From: Caballeronia sordidicola
GTDB lineage: Bacteria; Pseudomonadota; Gammaproteobacteria; Burkholderiales; Burkholderiaceae
Assembly: GCF_001544455.2 (NCBI RefSeq)
Contig: NZ_FCOC02000004.1
Coordinates: 62,001 to 126,000 of the forward strand
DNA length: 64,000 nucleotides
Direction: 5' to 3'
The notes below the pieces were generated by a model that saw only the letters and a list, made by a program, of their open reading frames with translations, made no database searches and was not told the DNA's origin. Positions 53,375 to 63,023 of this stretch are shown here, piece by piece (within the stretch, counting starts at the first letter, position 1; each line of letters begins with the position of its first letter). A program made the translations under genes and the position numbers.

Positions 53375-54466
53375 ATGAGCGACATGCAATCAAAGAGGGG
53401 CGACATGCCGGAAACAGTCGATTATCAGACAGTCCATACCGTGCGATTCGAGCCTGTCGGCGTCGAGATGGAGGTCGCGGAGGGAGAGACTGTGCTGGAC
53501 GCCGCGTTCCGCCAGGGCATCTCGGTCATGCACGGATGCAAGGAAGGGCAGTGCAGCAGTTGCAAGTCCTTGTTGATCGAGGGCGACGTCGAACTGAAGA
53601 AGTATTCAACCTTTGCGCTGCCCGACTACGAGCGCGAGACGAATCACATCTTGCTGTGCCGGACGCTGGCGTTCAGCGACTTGACGGTCGAGCTGCTGAA
53701 CTACGACGAAGACCTGATGCGCCGCTCCATTGCGGTGAAGGAATTTGGGGCAACCCTAAAGAAAGTAACTGCCTTGACGCACGACATCAGGCTGCTCGAA
53801 GTGGAACTGGATCAGCCCCTGAGGTTCTGGGCCGGTCAGTACGTAGACCTGACCATTCCGGGATTGGACATCACCCGGTCGTTCTCCATGGCGAGCGTGC
53901 CCGCCGAGCCTGGTGGCCAGACGAGTCTCGCGTTCATCATCAAGAAATATCCGACCGGCGCTTTTTCTTGCCAGCTTGACGAAGGTCTCAAGCCGGGTGA
54001 CAGGTTGATGGCGAAGGGGCCATACGGCACATGCTTCCGGCGGGAAGATCAATCCGGGCCCATGGTCCTGGTCGGCGGCGGCTCAGGCATGTCTCCCTTG
54101 TGGTCGATCCTGAACGATCTCGTCCAGAGCGGTGAACGCAGGCCGGTGCGTTTCTTCTACGGCGCGCGTACCCGTCGCGACCTGTTTTATCTCGACGATT
54201 TCGCGGCGCTTGCGGCGAAGCTCCCGGACTTCCGTTTTATCCCTGCGCTGTCACACGCGGAACCCGGCGACGACTGGACCGGCGAGACCGGTTTCATTCA
54301 CGAAGTGCTTGGGCGGACCTTGCGTGAGGAAGCGCTTGCCGGCGAGATCGACGCATATACATGCGGTCCGACACCCATGATCGACGCGGTGATGCCCGTG
54401 CTGCAAATGGCCGGCGTCTCACCCGAGCGGCTGTATTTCGACAAGTTTACCCAGGCCGTTCGATAA
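53375..54466 (+). CDS. prmB: Monooxygenase reductase component
   Basis: 363 residues. An N-terminal plant-type ferredoxin binds 2Fe-2S via Cys55, Cys60, Cys63 and Cys95 (C-x4-C-x2-C). The FAD-binding motif is RSFSMAS near 168, and the NADH domain has VLVGGGSGMSPLWS near 229 and the end motif CGPTPMID near 330. It carries electrons from NADH to the hydroxylase. GGGAGG precedes the ATG, 68 bases after prmA. Confidence 0.93.
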   Translation: MSDMQSKRGDMPETVDYQTVHTVRFEPVGVEMEVAEGETVLDAAFRQGISVMHGCKEGQCSSCKSLLIEGDVELKKYSTFALPDYERETNHILLCRTLAFSDLTVELLNYDEDLMRRSIAVKEFGATLKKVTALTHDIRLLEVELDQPLRFWAGQYVDLTIPGLDITRSFSMASVPAEPGGQTSLAFIIKKYPTGAFSCQLDEGLKPGDRLMAKGPYGTCFRREDQSGPMVLVGGGSGMSPLWSILNDLVQSGERRPVRFFYGARTRRDLFYLDDFAALAAKLPDFRFIPALSHAEPGDDWTGETGFIHEVLGRTLREEALAGEIDAYTCGPTPMIDAVMPVLQMAGVSPERLYFDKFTQAVR

Positions 54467-54527
54467 CTCGCCGCTAGCCGGCTGCAGACCCGAAGTTCCC
54501 GTAAATGAAGGACCAAGGAGGATCGAC

Positions 54528-55613
54528 ATGAGCACCACGACAGAGCAACCGGCGCCGCTTGCTTCAGGCGCGGCCGGCGCAGCCCAGTTCGCCGGCTGGG
54601 ACAGCCGCAAGTACAACTACTTCGAGCCGAAGGGCCGCAAGGCGAGCCACTACGAAGACATGACTGTCGACGTCCAGCCGGACCCGAAGCGATACTTGCT
54701 GCAGGACTGGATCATCTCGTTCGCCGATGGCACGCCGACTTATTCGGAAACCTGGACCGCCGCGAAATGCACGGACTGGCACAAATTTCGCGCGGTCGAC
54801 GAAGAATGGGAGCGTACCCACTATCAGCGCCAATCCACCATCATCGGCATGATCAGCAGCGCGATCAGCAATGCACGGCGCTCCGGTGCGGTGAAGCGTT
54901 TCGACAAGGCGTGGCTCAAGGTGCTGGAGCAGCATCTGGGCGCATACAAGCATGCGGAATTTGGCCTGGGGACGGCGACCATGCACGCACAACGCTACGG
55001 CGTGACGCAGATGATCAACAGCGCCATTCTCACGAATGCATCGTACAAACTGCGCTTCGCGCAAGACCTGACGTTGTACCTGGGCGAAGTCGCACTCGAC
55101 GCGCCGAATCTGGACCTGGACGCTGGCAAGTCGCATTGGCTCAACGATCCTATCTGGCAGGGAACCCGCCGGGCAGTGGAGGCTATTGGCGGTGCAACCG
55201 ACTTCCTAGAAAAGTACTTCGCCGTAAATGTGGTCTTCGAGCCGCTGGTGGCCGATCTGTTCCGCAGCGGTTTCGTCATGCAGATGGCGGCGTCCCAGAA
55301 TGACTTCCTCACGCCCACGGTCGTATCGGCGGCCGAGGGCGATTACGAGCGCAACCTGGCCAACGCGGTCGAGCTGTTCCATATGCTGGCCAACGACCCG
55401 AAGCACGGAGACGCCAACCGCAAGCTGTTCGGCGAATGGCTGGAGAAGCATGGCGCGCTGGCATCCGATGCGGCCAAGCACCTGCAACCGATCTGGGCCA
55501 TTCCGCATGTCAAGGCAGTGCAGTTCACCGACAGCCTGAACAGCGCAGTGGAACGGGCCGAGATGATTGCCAGGGAAATCGGCATACGGTTTCCCCTGTC
55601 GATCGAAGCCTGA
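54528..55613 (+). CDS. prmC: Monooxygenase hydroxylase small subunit
   Basis: 361 residues, beta-type subunit of the soluble diiron monooxygenase. Family features include ASHYEDMTVDVQPDPKRYLLQDWIISFADGTPTYSETWTAAK near the N-terminus and a long helical body (EFGLGTATMHAQRYGVTQMINSAIL). No iron ligands, as expected. It forms the hydroxylase with PrmA. AAGGAGG precedes the ATG. Confidence 0.92.
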   Translation: MSTTTEQPAPLASGAAGAAQFAGWDSRKYNYFEPKGRKASHYEDMTVDVQPDPKRYLLQDWIISFADGTPTYSETWTAAKCTDWHKFRAVDEEWERTHYQRQSTIIGMISSAISNARRSGAVKRFDKAWLKVLEQHLGAYKHAEFGLGTATMHAQRYGVTQMINSAILTNASYKLRFAQDLTLYLGEVALDAPNLDLDAGKSHWLNDPIWQGTRRAVEAIGGATDFLEKYFAVNVVFEPLVADLFRSGFVMQMAASQNDFLTPTVVSAAEGDYERNLANAVELFHMLANDPKHGDANRKLFGEWLEKHGALASDAAKHLQPIWAIPHVKAVQFTDSLNSAVERAEMIAREIGIRFPLSIEA

Positions 55614-55656
55614 GAGATTTTTTGCAATACGACCTAACCGGGACGAGGAGTACGCA

Positions 55657-56010
55657 ATGTCAGTGCATACCGACAACATCTTCAAGTCGATGAAGGACGT
55701 TCGTTTCGAGCAGACTATTTCCCATCAATGCGGCGTCACCATGAATGACAGTGTCGAGGCGCGCGCCATAGCGGAATTGATGGCGAATAAGCCCGGCATT
55801 ACGGTGACCTATCTGCCCGCGATGATTCGCATAGACGGTCAGGGAAAGATCGAGTTCAAGATGAGCGAGATCAGCGAATCGCTTGGCCGCGAGATGACGC
55901 CGCATCTGTTCGAGATCTCTACCTCGACCCACTACGGGCGGATGGTGATGATAGACGACGACACCGTTGTGCTGTTCGGCAACATGGACGACGCCATGGC
56001 CTACGAGTGA
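55657..56010 (+). CDS. prmD: Monooxygenase coupling/effector protein (MmoB/DmpM family)
   Basis: 117 residues from the ATG at 55657, with GAGGAG upstream. The MmoB/DmpM pattern is clear: CGVTMNDSVEARAIAELMANKPGITVTYLPAMIRIDGQGKIEF. The protein has no cofactor; it binds the hydroxylase and gates O2 activation and electron transfer. Fourth of four components needed for activity. Confidence 0.92.
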   Translation: MSVHTDNIFKSMKDVRFEQTISHQCGVTMNDSVEARAIAELMANKPGITVTYLPAMIRIDGQGKIEFKMSEISESLGREMTPHLFEISTSTHYGRMVMIDDDTVVLFGNMDDAMAYE

Positions 56011-56099
56011 CAACGAATTCCCGATAGAAACACACCCTCGCGACCGGCTTCGCATGTCACAACGCCGGTCGCTTTTCGCATCAGCATGGAGACAATGTC

Positions 56100-57119
56100 A
56101 TGTATCGGACCGCGGAAGGTGAAGAGATCTTCATTATCGATGGACACGTTCATCTTTGGGACGGCAGCAAGGAGAACCTCAAGAACGTGCACGGCCAGCA
56201 GTTCATCGACTGCTTTTATGCGTACCATTCGAACCTGAGTCCCAAAGAGTATTTGTGGCCGAAGGAGAAGTTCGACAAGTATGGGGAAGAAGCCATGTAC
56301 GAAGATCTCTTCGTCAAAGGCTACGACGACATGGCCATCTGCCAGCCGACCTATCTGACGGACTTCTACAAGAACGGCTTCAACACGACCGAAGCCAACT
56401 ACATGTTGAAGGGTAAATACCCGCACAGGTTCATCGTCAACGGCGCGTTTGATCCGCGAGATGGCGAGGCAGGGCTTGATCGGCTGGACGAGCTCGCCGA
56501 GCGCTACAAGATCAAGGGGGTCAAGCTCTATACCGCCGAATGGCGCGGCGACAGCAAGGGATACAAGCTCTCGGACCCCGGCGTGCAACGCTACTTCGAG
56601 CGTTGCGAAAAACTGGGCATCAAGAACATTCACGTCCACAAGGGGCCGACCATCCTGCCGCTGAATCGCGACGCGTTCGACGTGGCGGACGTCGACGACG
56701 CAGCGACCAGCTTCCAGAATCTGAACTTCATTGTCGAGCACTGCGGCTTGCCGCGCCTGGACGATTTTTGCTGGATTGCGACACAGGAAACCAACGTGTA
56801 TGGCGGTCTTGCGGTCGTGCTGCCGTTCATTCACACGCGCCCGGAATATTTTGCCCACGTGATCTCCGAGCTGCTTTTCTGGATCGGTGAAGACAAGATC
56901 CTGTATGGCAGTGACTATGGCATCTGGTCACCGAAGTGGCTGATCGAGAAATTCATGGCGTTCGAACTGCCTGAATCCATTGCCAAGGAAACGGGGGTCC
57001 AGTTGTCGATGACCGCGAAGAAGAAAATCCTTGGACTCAACGCCGCGCGGCTATATGGAATCGATATAGAAGCGCAGAAGAAGTTGCTGGCCGATACCCG
57101 TCAGGCAGCTACGGTATGA
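56100..57119 (+). CDS. Amidohydrolase-2-family protein of the monooxygenase cluster
   Basis: 339 residues. The start FIIDGHVHLWDG carries the HxH metal motif near residue 14; later come NIHVHKGP near 178, FIVEHCGLPRLDDF near 213 and LYGSDYGIW near 265, giving the other His/Asp ligands. Amidohydrolase-2 enzymes hydrolyse or decarboxylate; homologues accompany prm/mim clusters in actinobacteria, but the reaction is unknown. It overlaps the next gene by ATGA. Confidence 0.85.
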   Translation: MYRTAEGEEIFIIDGHVHLWDGSKENLKNVHGQQFIDCFYAYHSNLSPKEYLWPKEKFDKYGEEAMYEDLFVKGYDDMAICQPTYLTDFYKNGFNTTEANYMLKGKYPHRFIVNGAFDPRDGEAGLDRLDELAERYKIKGVKLYTAEWRGDSKGYKLSDPGVQRYFERCEKLGIKNIHVHKGPTILPLNRDAFDVADVDDAATSFQNLNFIVEHCGLPRLDDFCWIATQETNVYGGLAVVLPFIHTRPEYFAHVISELLFWIGEDKILYGSDYGIWSPKWLIEKFMAFELPESIAKETGVQLSMTAKKKILGLNAARLYGIDIEAQKKLLADTRQAATV

Positions 57120-57907
57120 CTACCATGGCAGCCGTTGCTGCGGATGATCGAACTGCGCAAGTGTGGGCGCAGCTTGCGTCGGTGATCGATCCCGAACTCG
57201 ACGAATCGGTGACGGAACTGGGTTTCGTCACCCGCGTCGAGGTCGGTGCCGACGCCCACGTTCAGATTGACTTCCGCTTGCCGACCTACTGGTGCGCCGC
57301 CAATTTCGCGTTTTTGATGGCCGATGACATGCGCGTTGCCGTTGTGGCCTTGCCATGGGTCAGGAAGGTCACCGTGGGACTTGGCGAGCACATGTATGCC
57401 GACGAGATCAATCGCGGCGTCGCGGCCGGCCAGTCCTTCCAGGCAACCTTCGGCGGCGAAGCCAGCGGCGAACTGCAGGAGATTCGCCGGACCTTCCTGC
57501 TCAAGGCTTTCCAGCGAAGACAGGAAGCGCTGTTGACGTATCTGCTTGGACACGGGCATCAGCCAACCGCTCTGTTGCGGCTTACAGTGACCGATCTTGC
57601 TGCCCTATGGTGCGATTCAACGGGTCGTCGACTGATTGAGCGTTATCTGGAGCGACGTCCGGTCGTGGTGTCGGATGCGGGCGGACTGGCTTTTGTCGAC
57701 ATCGAGGGACGGTCGCTCGATGCCGCTCAGATGCACGCCTACTTGCGCGCGTTGCGACGGGTCGGGGTCAACGCCGAATTCAACAGCGCGCTGTGCCGTG
57801 GTCTGCTGGCTACCCGATACGGAGGGGGATGCGTGCCTCAAGCGGCTCCGGCAGAGGTCAAGCCAATACATTTCGTCCGTTCCGCCAGTGCAGGCAGATC
57901 CGCTTGA
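57116..57907 (+). CDS. DUF59 (MIP18-like) protein with a long C-terminal extension
   Basis: 263 residues. Residues about 12-95 form a MIP18/DUF59 domain (LASVIDPELDESVTELGFVTRVEVGADAHVQIDFRLPTYWCAANFAFLMADDM), with the Cys of the TYWC segment conserved. Stand-alone DUF59 proteins are about 100 residues; here about 165 more follow (EIRRTFLLKAFQRRQEALL, RRPVVVSDAGGLAFVDIEG, LRALRRVGVNAEFNSALC) that I cannot assign. Iron-sulfur or iron insertion for the monooxygenase is the likely job. Confidence 0.82.
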   Translation: MTTMAAVAADDRTAQVWAQLASVIDPELDESVTELGFVTRVEVGADAHVQIDFRLPTYWCAANFAFLMADDMRVAVVALPWVRKVTVGLGEHMYADEINRGVAAGQSFQATFGGEASGELQEIRRTFLLKAFQRRQEALLTYLLGHGHQPTALLRLTVTDLAALWCDSTGRRLIERYLERRPVVVSDAGGLAFVDIEGRSLDAAQMHAYLRALRRVGVNAEFNSALCRGLLATRYGGGCVPQAAPAEVKPIHFVRSASAGRSA

Positions 57908-57952
57908 AGATAATTCGCTATACGAATCAATCATAATAGGAGACACGCAATC

Positions 57953-59590
57953 ATGCCGAATATCATGTTGCACGACGACGAGGCTCGCATGGCGCTGGGA
58001 CGGGGCGTCGCCAAGCTTGCCAAGGCGGTTCGGGGAACACTCGGACCGCGCGGGATGAATGCGATCATCGACCGGCCGATCGGTACGCCAATAATCTCCC
58101 GTGACGGCGTAAGCATCGCCAATGAAATCGAGCTGGAAGACGTGTTCGAAAACATCGGCGCGCAGGTCGTGAGGGAAGTATCGAAGCAGACCAATGAAGT
58201 CGCCGGCGACGGCACCACCACGGCAACCGTGCTGGCGGACGCACTGGTGCAGGATGGCCTTGCGTGTCTCGCGGAAGGGGCCAATCCTGTTGAACTGGTC
58301 CAGGGCCTCGAGGCCGCCGTCACCGAGGTGATCGCGGCGCTCAAGCGCACGGCAACGCCGCTGCGCGAGAGCGCGCAAGTGCGGGCTGTTGCCATTGTGG
58401 CGGCCAACGACGAAGTCACGGGCACAATGGTCGCCGAAGCGTTGGAACGGGTCGGGCCGGATGGCATTGTCGATGTCGAATATGGCACAACGGTCGAAAC
58501 GCGTCTCGAAGTGGTCGACGGCATGACCTTTGATCGGGGTTACCTGTCTCATCACATGGTCACCGATCTCGAGAGAATGCAGGTTGTGCTAGATAACCCG
58601 CTGATCCTGATGACCGATCAGCGCCTGCAGTCGGTCGACGAGGTCACAGCCATTCGTGCGCTCATTGGCGACAGCAAACGCCCGTTGCTTATCATTGCCG
58701 AGGAGGTTGCGCCCGCGTGCGTGGTAAGCCTGCTCACATGGCGGGACAGCGGCGGGGCGCCTGTTGCGGCCATCCATCCGCCGGAATACGGACATTGGCG
58801 CAAGGCGATGCTCGAGGACATCGCTATTGTGACGGGCGGCCGTGTGATCGCCCGCGACCTGGGCGGAAAACTCGAAACAACGGAACTGAGAGATTTGGGC
58901 AGCGCACGGCAAGTACGCATCTCCGCAAACCAGACCATCGTTTCCGCTGGCGGGGGCGATCCGGTCGCTATTGCCGCGCGCCGTCAGCAAGTGGCGCGTC
59001 AGTACGAGATGGCGCCGGAGAATGTCGAACGGGACAAGTTCCAGGTGCGCCTCGCCAAGCTATCCGGCGGCACCGCGATGATCCTCGCCGGTGGCGCTAC
59101 GCCGGTCGAACAGAAGCGCCGTCTTCATCTGATCGAGGATGCGATCAATGCAGCGCGCGCGGCCATTGCCGAGGGTGTCGTGCCGGGAGGAGGAATGGCG
59201 CTGTTGCGGGTGTCCTCTGAACTTGAAGGGGTCGTTTCGCGGACGCAGGGAAGCGTGCAGCAGGGCGCGAGATTGTTACAGCGGGCGCTGATGAAGCCGC
59301 TGTTTCACATTGCGTCAAACTGCGGTCTGAATGGTGAGTCGATCGTGGCCGAGGCGGTCAGGTCAAAACCGGGCATGGGTCTCGATGCACGCACTGGCGC
59401 CTTCGTGAATCTGGTGGAAGCGGGGATCATTGATCCAGTGAAGGTCAGCTACAGCGCGGTGCGCAATGCGGCATCGGTTGCCGGTTTGATCCTAACGACA
59501 CAGACGCTGATTGCGAAGAAGCCGGAGACGGTCGATCCCACGGCGGGGCCCGCGCTGGGCGGCGGAGCCGAGGCGTACGGCCGAAAATAG
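57953..59590 (+). CDS. GroEL-type chaperonin dedicated to the monooxygenase (MimG-like)
   Basis: 545 residues. GroEL signatures are present: TLGPRGMNAIID near 29, AGDGTTTATVLADAL near 84, EGVVPGGGMALLR near 403, and the ATP-site Asp-Gly-Thr. The C-terminus ends GGGAEAYGRK without the GGM repeats of housekeeping GroEL. No groES neighbours it. In mycobacteria MimG is needed for soluble, active MimA; the same role is inferred here. Confidence 0.9.
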   Translation: MPNIMLHDDEARMALGRGVAKLAKAVRGTLGPRGMNAIIDRPIGTPIISRDGVSIANEIELEDVFENIGAQVVREVSKQTNEVAGDGTTTATVLADALVQDGLACLAEGANPVELVQGLEAAVTEVIAALKRTATPLRESAQVRAVAIVAANDEVTGTMVAEALERVGPDGIVDVEYGTTVETRLEVVDGMTFDRGYLSHHMVTDLERMQVVLDNPLILMTDQRLQSVDEVTAIRALIGDSKRPLLIIAEEVAPACVVSLLTWRDSGGAPVAAIHPPEYGHWRKAMLEDIAIVTGGRVIARDLGGKLETTELRDLGSARQVRISANQTIVSAGGGDPVAIAARRQQVARQYEMAPENVERDKFQVRLAKLSGGTAMILAGGATPVEQKRRLHLIEDAINAARAAIAEGVVPGGGMALLRVSSELEGVVSRTQGSVQQGARLLQRALMKPLFHIASNCGLNGESIVAEAVRSKPGMGLDARTGAFVNLVEAGIIDPVKVSYSAVRNAASVAGLILTTQTLIAKKPETVDPTAGPALGGGAEAYGRK

Positions 59591-59679
59591 TCGGACGATA
59601 CCGGGTATTGCATAAAAGTTTTGTACACAACCTGTCATAGTTCGCAATCCGAATCAATCATCGATATATTTCACAAAAA

Positions 59680-59700
59680 CCGGCGGGCGTGTCCCGCCGG
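59680..59700 (+). terminator. Probable terminator of the prm operon
   Basis: A GC-rich stem CCGGCGGG/CCCGCCGG with a CGTGT loop follows five A residues; the 3' tail is CTTCC, so termination strength is uncertain. It lies 89 bases after the chaperonin stop. Confidence 0.55.
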
Positions 59701-59782
59701 CTTCCTGCCTTCGCCTGCTTTCGACCCTTTGGGTCCGTATCGAGCGTGTAGTAAGTGCATGCGCGGCCCACTTTGTACGCCT

Positions 59783-59802
59783 TGTAATAGCGGGCTATTA
59801 CA
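59783..59802. promoter_or_regulatory. 20-bp palindrome before the activator gene
   Basis: TGTAATAGC and GCTATTACA are perfect 9-bp arms around GG, about 280 bases before the activator start. This could be an activator or repressor site; no identical copy was found at the two sigma-54 promoters. Confidence 0.4.
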
Positions 59803-60083
59803 TCGGGAACCGTTGAGTCGATTTTGCCAAAATTTCGTTGCCAGAGCGTGAAGGACAGTAGCTGCGCGGCCTCAAAAAGAATAGTCGATCACTGCGGGCA
59901 GGCCGTGTTTTCCCGAGCGGACCTGATCAAAACCTAGGCATATACTAGTCCACGGTGTTGCTGCCAGCTTGCCATATTTGATAACGAGATGCGCCAGCCG
60001 CAATACCGGAAAAGCGAGTCGCGACCAAGCCTTCCCTAACGGGTCCAGGGTTTCGCGCTGACCAATCGCATCGGAGGAGACTT

Positions 60084-62213
60084 GTGGCGAGACATCAAAG
60101 TGAGAGCGCATCAAGTCCCGGCGATCGCGCGGTGATGCATGGTCTGATGGCCGAGGCGCAGCGCGCCGACGTCCTCCATTCGGACAGCGACACCATGCGC
60201 GCATGGGAGCGTTTTCTGGCGGGCGAGACCGCCGTCTCGGTTCCATCGGCTCTTATTGCATCGTGGCAACGCAGTCTGGAATCCGGTGTCAATCCTTCTG
60301 CAAACCTTGCGCCGTTCGCGGTGCGAGGTGATGCGGTTGAGGCTTTGCGATGGCGTCATCGGGAATTGCTCGCGGCCTCCGATCGTCTTTTTACCGCGAC
60401 CGCGGATCTCTTCTCGGACTCGCATTCCATCCTGCTTCTAACCAATCAGGACGGCGTGATCCTCAAGGCAGCAGGGGACTTGCGCACGCTCACGGCCGGC
60501 GAAAAAATCCATCTGACAACGGGCGGCGACTGGCGTGAAGCAATGGCCGGCACGAACGGTATCGGTACTGCGCTCGCGACCGGGCAGCCGGCCTACATCC
60601 ACGGTTCCGAGCACTTCTGCGAAGGCATCAAGTCGTGGAGTTGCGCGGCCGCGCCGATCTGCGAACCCGGCACCGGTGCGATCATAGGGGTACTGGATAT
60701 TTCCGGACCACCTTCGACTTATCAGATCAATAACCTGACGCTGGCGATCACGGCGGCGCGCCAGGTCGAAATGGTGCTGGCGGAGCAGTCGGCCCGTCAG
60801 CACATGCAGTTGCTGGCGTTTTGCCTGCAACGGCTTTCATCGTCCGATGGCGCTGGCATGATCGCCATCGACCGGCGCGGCCGCCTCGTCCATTCGACGA
60901 GCAGAGTAGCGCTGCCCGTGGGCATAGGAGAGCGGTTTCCGGGCATGAATGAAAACTCGGCCGTGGAGGATTGGGCGCGTCACCTGCCGCGTGGGTTGCG
61001 CGCTGAATGGTTCAATCCGGTCGTGGTGGAAGGCAGCACGATAGGGGCCATGCTCGTTGTTCCATCGGGTCGATCCCGTGCTTCGGGCCACCGCGCCGCC
61101 GAGCACGAACGCGCGGGTAGTGTGGGCGATGAAGCGGGGATCGAAGCACGGAATGTCCGCGTAAGCTTGCCGGGAAGCGGGGTTCGAAGCGGTCTCGCAA
61201 GCGGGCCAGGAAACGAGCCCGGCAGCGAGGCCGATCCGCAACGCAACTGTTTTGCTCAGATACTCGGACAGAGCGCTGCCATGCTCGCCGCCGTCAATCG
61301 AGGGCGCCAACTCGCCCGCAGGCGCGTACCGGTATTGATCGAGGGCGAGACCGGTGTGGGCAAGGAACTGTTCGCGCGTGCCATACACGGAGAAGAACGG
61401 AGCGGAGGCGCTTTTGTTGCCTATAACTGCGGGGCGGCGTCGAAGGAACTGATCGGCAGCGAATTATTTGGACACGTCCGCGGTGCCTTTACAGGCGCAA
61501 CCGCGGAGGGAAGGCCTGGGAGGTTCGAACTGGCGCATGGGGGCACCCTGTGTCTTGATGAGATTGGCGAACTGCCGCTTGAACTTCAGCCTGTGCTGTT
61601 GCGCGCGCTCGAGGAAGGGGTGGTATATCGGCTCGGAGACACGCAGCCCCGGCGCGTCGATGTACGCCTGCTGGGAATGACGAATCGTAATTTGCATGAC
61701 GAAGTAAAATCGGGGCGATTCCGCGATGATCTTTATTACCGGATCAGCGTCACCCGCATACGGATTCCTCCTTTACGCGAGCGGGACATCGACATCGATC
61801 TGCTGGTCGATCATTTCAACCGTCGACTTGCCGTTCGTCACTGCGTTCCGGTGAGGCGTCTAAACCCGGAAGTCATGGCCGTGCTGCGCGCTTATTCATG
61901 GCCGGGCAACGTCAGGGAGATGCGCAACATCATCGAGAACTTGCTATTGACGTCGCGTGAGGAAGAGGTCGGGATTGACGAATTGCCTGTGGAATTGCTC
62001 GCCGAGACTGCGACTATTGGCGCGCCGAAGACGATGGCGATCCAGTCAACCAGTCTGGAGGAAACCGAGCGCGTGGCCATTGCTCGTGCCGTGCATGGCG
62101 CTCACGGCAATCTTGCTCAGGCAGCACGTGCGCTGGGCGTCTCGCGCAGCACGCTGTATCGAAAGCTTCAGATCTATCAACTGGAAGGCATTGTCAAACC
62201 TGTCGCGGAGTGA
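60084..62213 (+). CDS. mimR: Sigma-54-dependent activator, AcoR/MimR type
   Basis: 709 residues from a GTG preceded by GGAGGAGA. The N-terminal sensing region (about 95-225) is GAF-like with [27 protein letters not shown], typical of AcoR/MimR. The AAA+ domain has Walker A GETGVGKE near 421, GAFTGA near 467 (the sigma-54 contact loop) and a Walker B with CLDEIGEL near 493. The C-terminal Fis-type HTH ([21 protein letters not shown]) ends the protein. Such activators respond to substrate and drive -24/-12 promoters. The obvious targets are 47297 and 51363. Confidence 0.92.
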   Translation: MARHQSESASSPGDRAVMHGLMAEAQRADVLHSDSDTMRAWERFLAGETAVSVPSALIASWQRSLESGVNPSANLAPFAVRGDAVEALRWRHRELLAASDRLFTATADLFSDSHSILLLTNQDGVILKAAGDLRTLTAGEKIHLTTGGDWREAMAGTNGIGTALATGQPAYIHGSEHFCEGIKSWSCAAAPICEPGTGAIIGVLDISGPPSTYQINNLTLAITAARQVEMVLAEQSARQHMQLLAFCLQRLSSSDGAGMIAIDRRGRLVHSTSRVALPVGIGERFPGMNENSAVEDWARHLPRGLRAEWFNPVVVEGSTIGAMLVVPSGRSRASGHRAAEHERAGSVGDEAGIEARNVRVSLPGSGVRSGLASGPGNEPGSEADPQRNCFAQILGQSAAMLAAVNRGRQLARRRVPVLIEGETGVGKELFARAIHGEERSGGAFVAYNCGAASKELIGSELFGHVRGAFTGATAEGRPGRFELAHGGTLCLDEIGELPLELQPVLLRALEEGVVYRLGDTQPRRVDVRLLGMTNRNLHDEVKSGRFRDDLYYRISVTRIRIPPLRERDIDIDLLVDHFNRRLAVRHCVPVRRLNPEVMAVLRAYSWPGNVREMRNIIENLLLTSREEEVGIDELPVELLAETATIGAPKTMAIQSTSLEETERVAIARAVHGAHGNLAQAARALGVSRSTLYRKLQIYQLEGIVKPVAE

Positions 62214-62719
62214 CGGGCCTTTTTGTGCACACCCCACACCTCCACGCAGCGGTAGCGAAATCGCCGACGAATCCTTGATTGGCGAGTTTTTGCTTCACGC
62301 GCGTTGAAACGCAATTCCGTACCAAATCGCACAAGACCGTGCAATCTTCCGCTGAGTCCGATTCCGTATGCTGACGGTGCATCTCGTAGGCACGAACATT
62401 AGCTTAATCGCGATGTCGTGAGATCGTTGCTCCTTTTTAACGTCGGCGAGCTAGTCGATCCTTACATGTCGCTTCTTGCCCCGACGCCTTTTGAAAATAC
62501 CATGTCTATAAAACTGTCATTGAAAGACTGCTCAGGTAGAAGCGCACGCGTCTATCGAAATTGAAAAGAGCGCAAATTCTTAATCGCCACGACCCGTTCA
62601 CGCTCACTGGAAGCGTTTTGACGCCCCCATTCCGGACCAGGATTGAGCGAATTCAAACGCTCGCGAAAAGCCATGCGTGACTCCGGTCCGAACGCGAATT
62701 TCGACATTGGAGTGATCAC
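62214..62719. other. Intergenic region before the efflux genes
   Basis: About 500 bases without a supported gene. It is somewhat AT-richer than its surroundings around 62420-62580. No terminator with a good stem was found after the activator; the region must contain the promoter of the efflux operon, but no confident element was assigned. Confidence 0.5.
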
Positions 62720-63010
62720 ATGGCAGTTTCGGAAAGGCACGGCGCCATGCGAGTGATCAGCACTGCGGCCATCTCGGCCTTGCTTGAGACAGGGTGCGTG
62801 AATTCGCCGTCCGTCAACTTGCTTGGCGCGTATTTTCCGGACTGGCTGTTTTGTATTGTCGCGGGCGTCGTGCTGACAGTGGTCATCCACCAGATTCTCG
62901 CACGTCTGCCTGACAGCCGCCGTTTCGGGCCTTCTGCGGTGATCTATCCCACACTCGTCATGCTGTTGGCGCTGGTTACCTGGTTGATCTTCTTTCAGCA
63001 ATCGGCTTGA
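62720..63010 (+). CDS. YtcA-like small lipoprotein of an efflux operon
   Basis: 96 residues. A Cys near residue 26 follows a hydrophobic signal (STAAISALLETGC), an imperfect lipobox. The rest is SPSVNLLGAYFPDWLFCIVAGVVLT, close to the YtcA pattern, and a second membrane helix at the C-terminus. In E. coli ytcA precedes the mdtNOP efflux genes; here an MdtN-type gene follows 13 bases later. A start at 62747 is an alternative. Confidence 0.82.
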   Translation: MAVSERHGAMRVISTAAISALLETGCVNSPSVNLLGAYFPDWLFCIVAGVVLTVVIHQILARLPDSRRFGPSAVIYPTLVMLLALVTWLIFFQQSA

Positions 63011-63023
63011 GCACGGGAACGCC

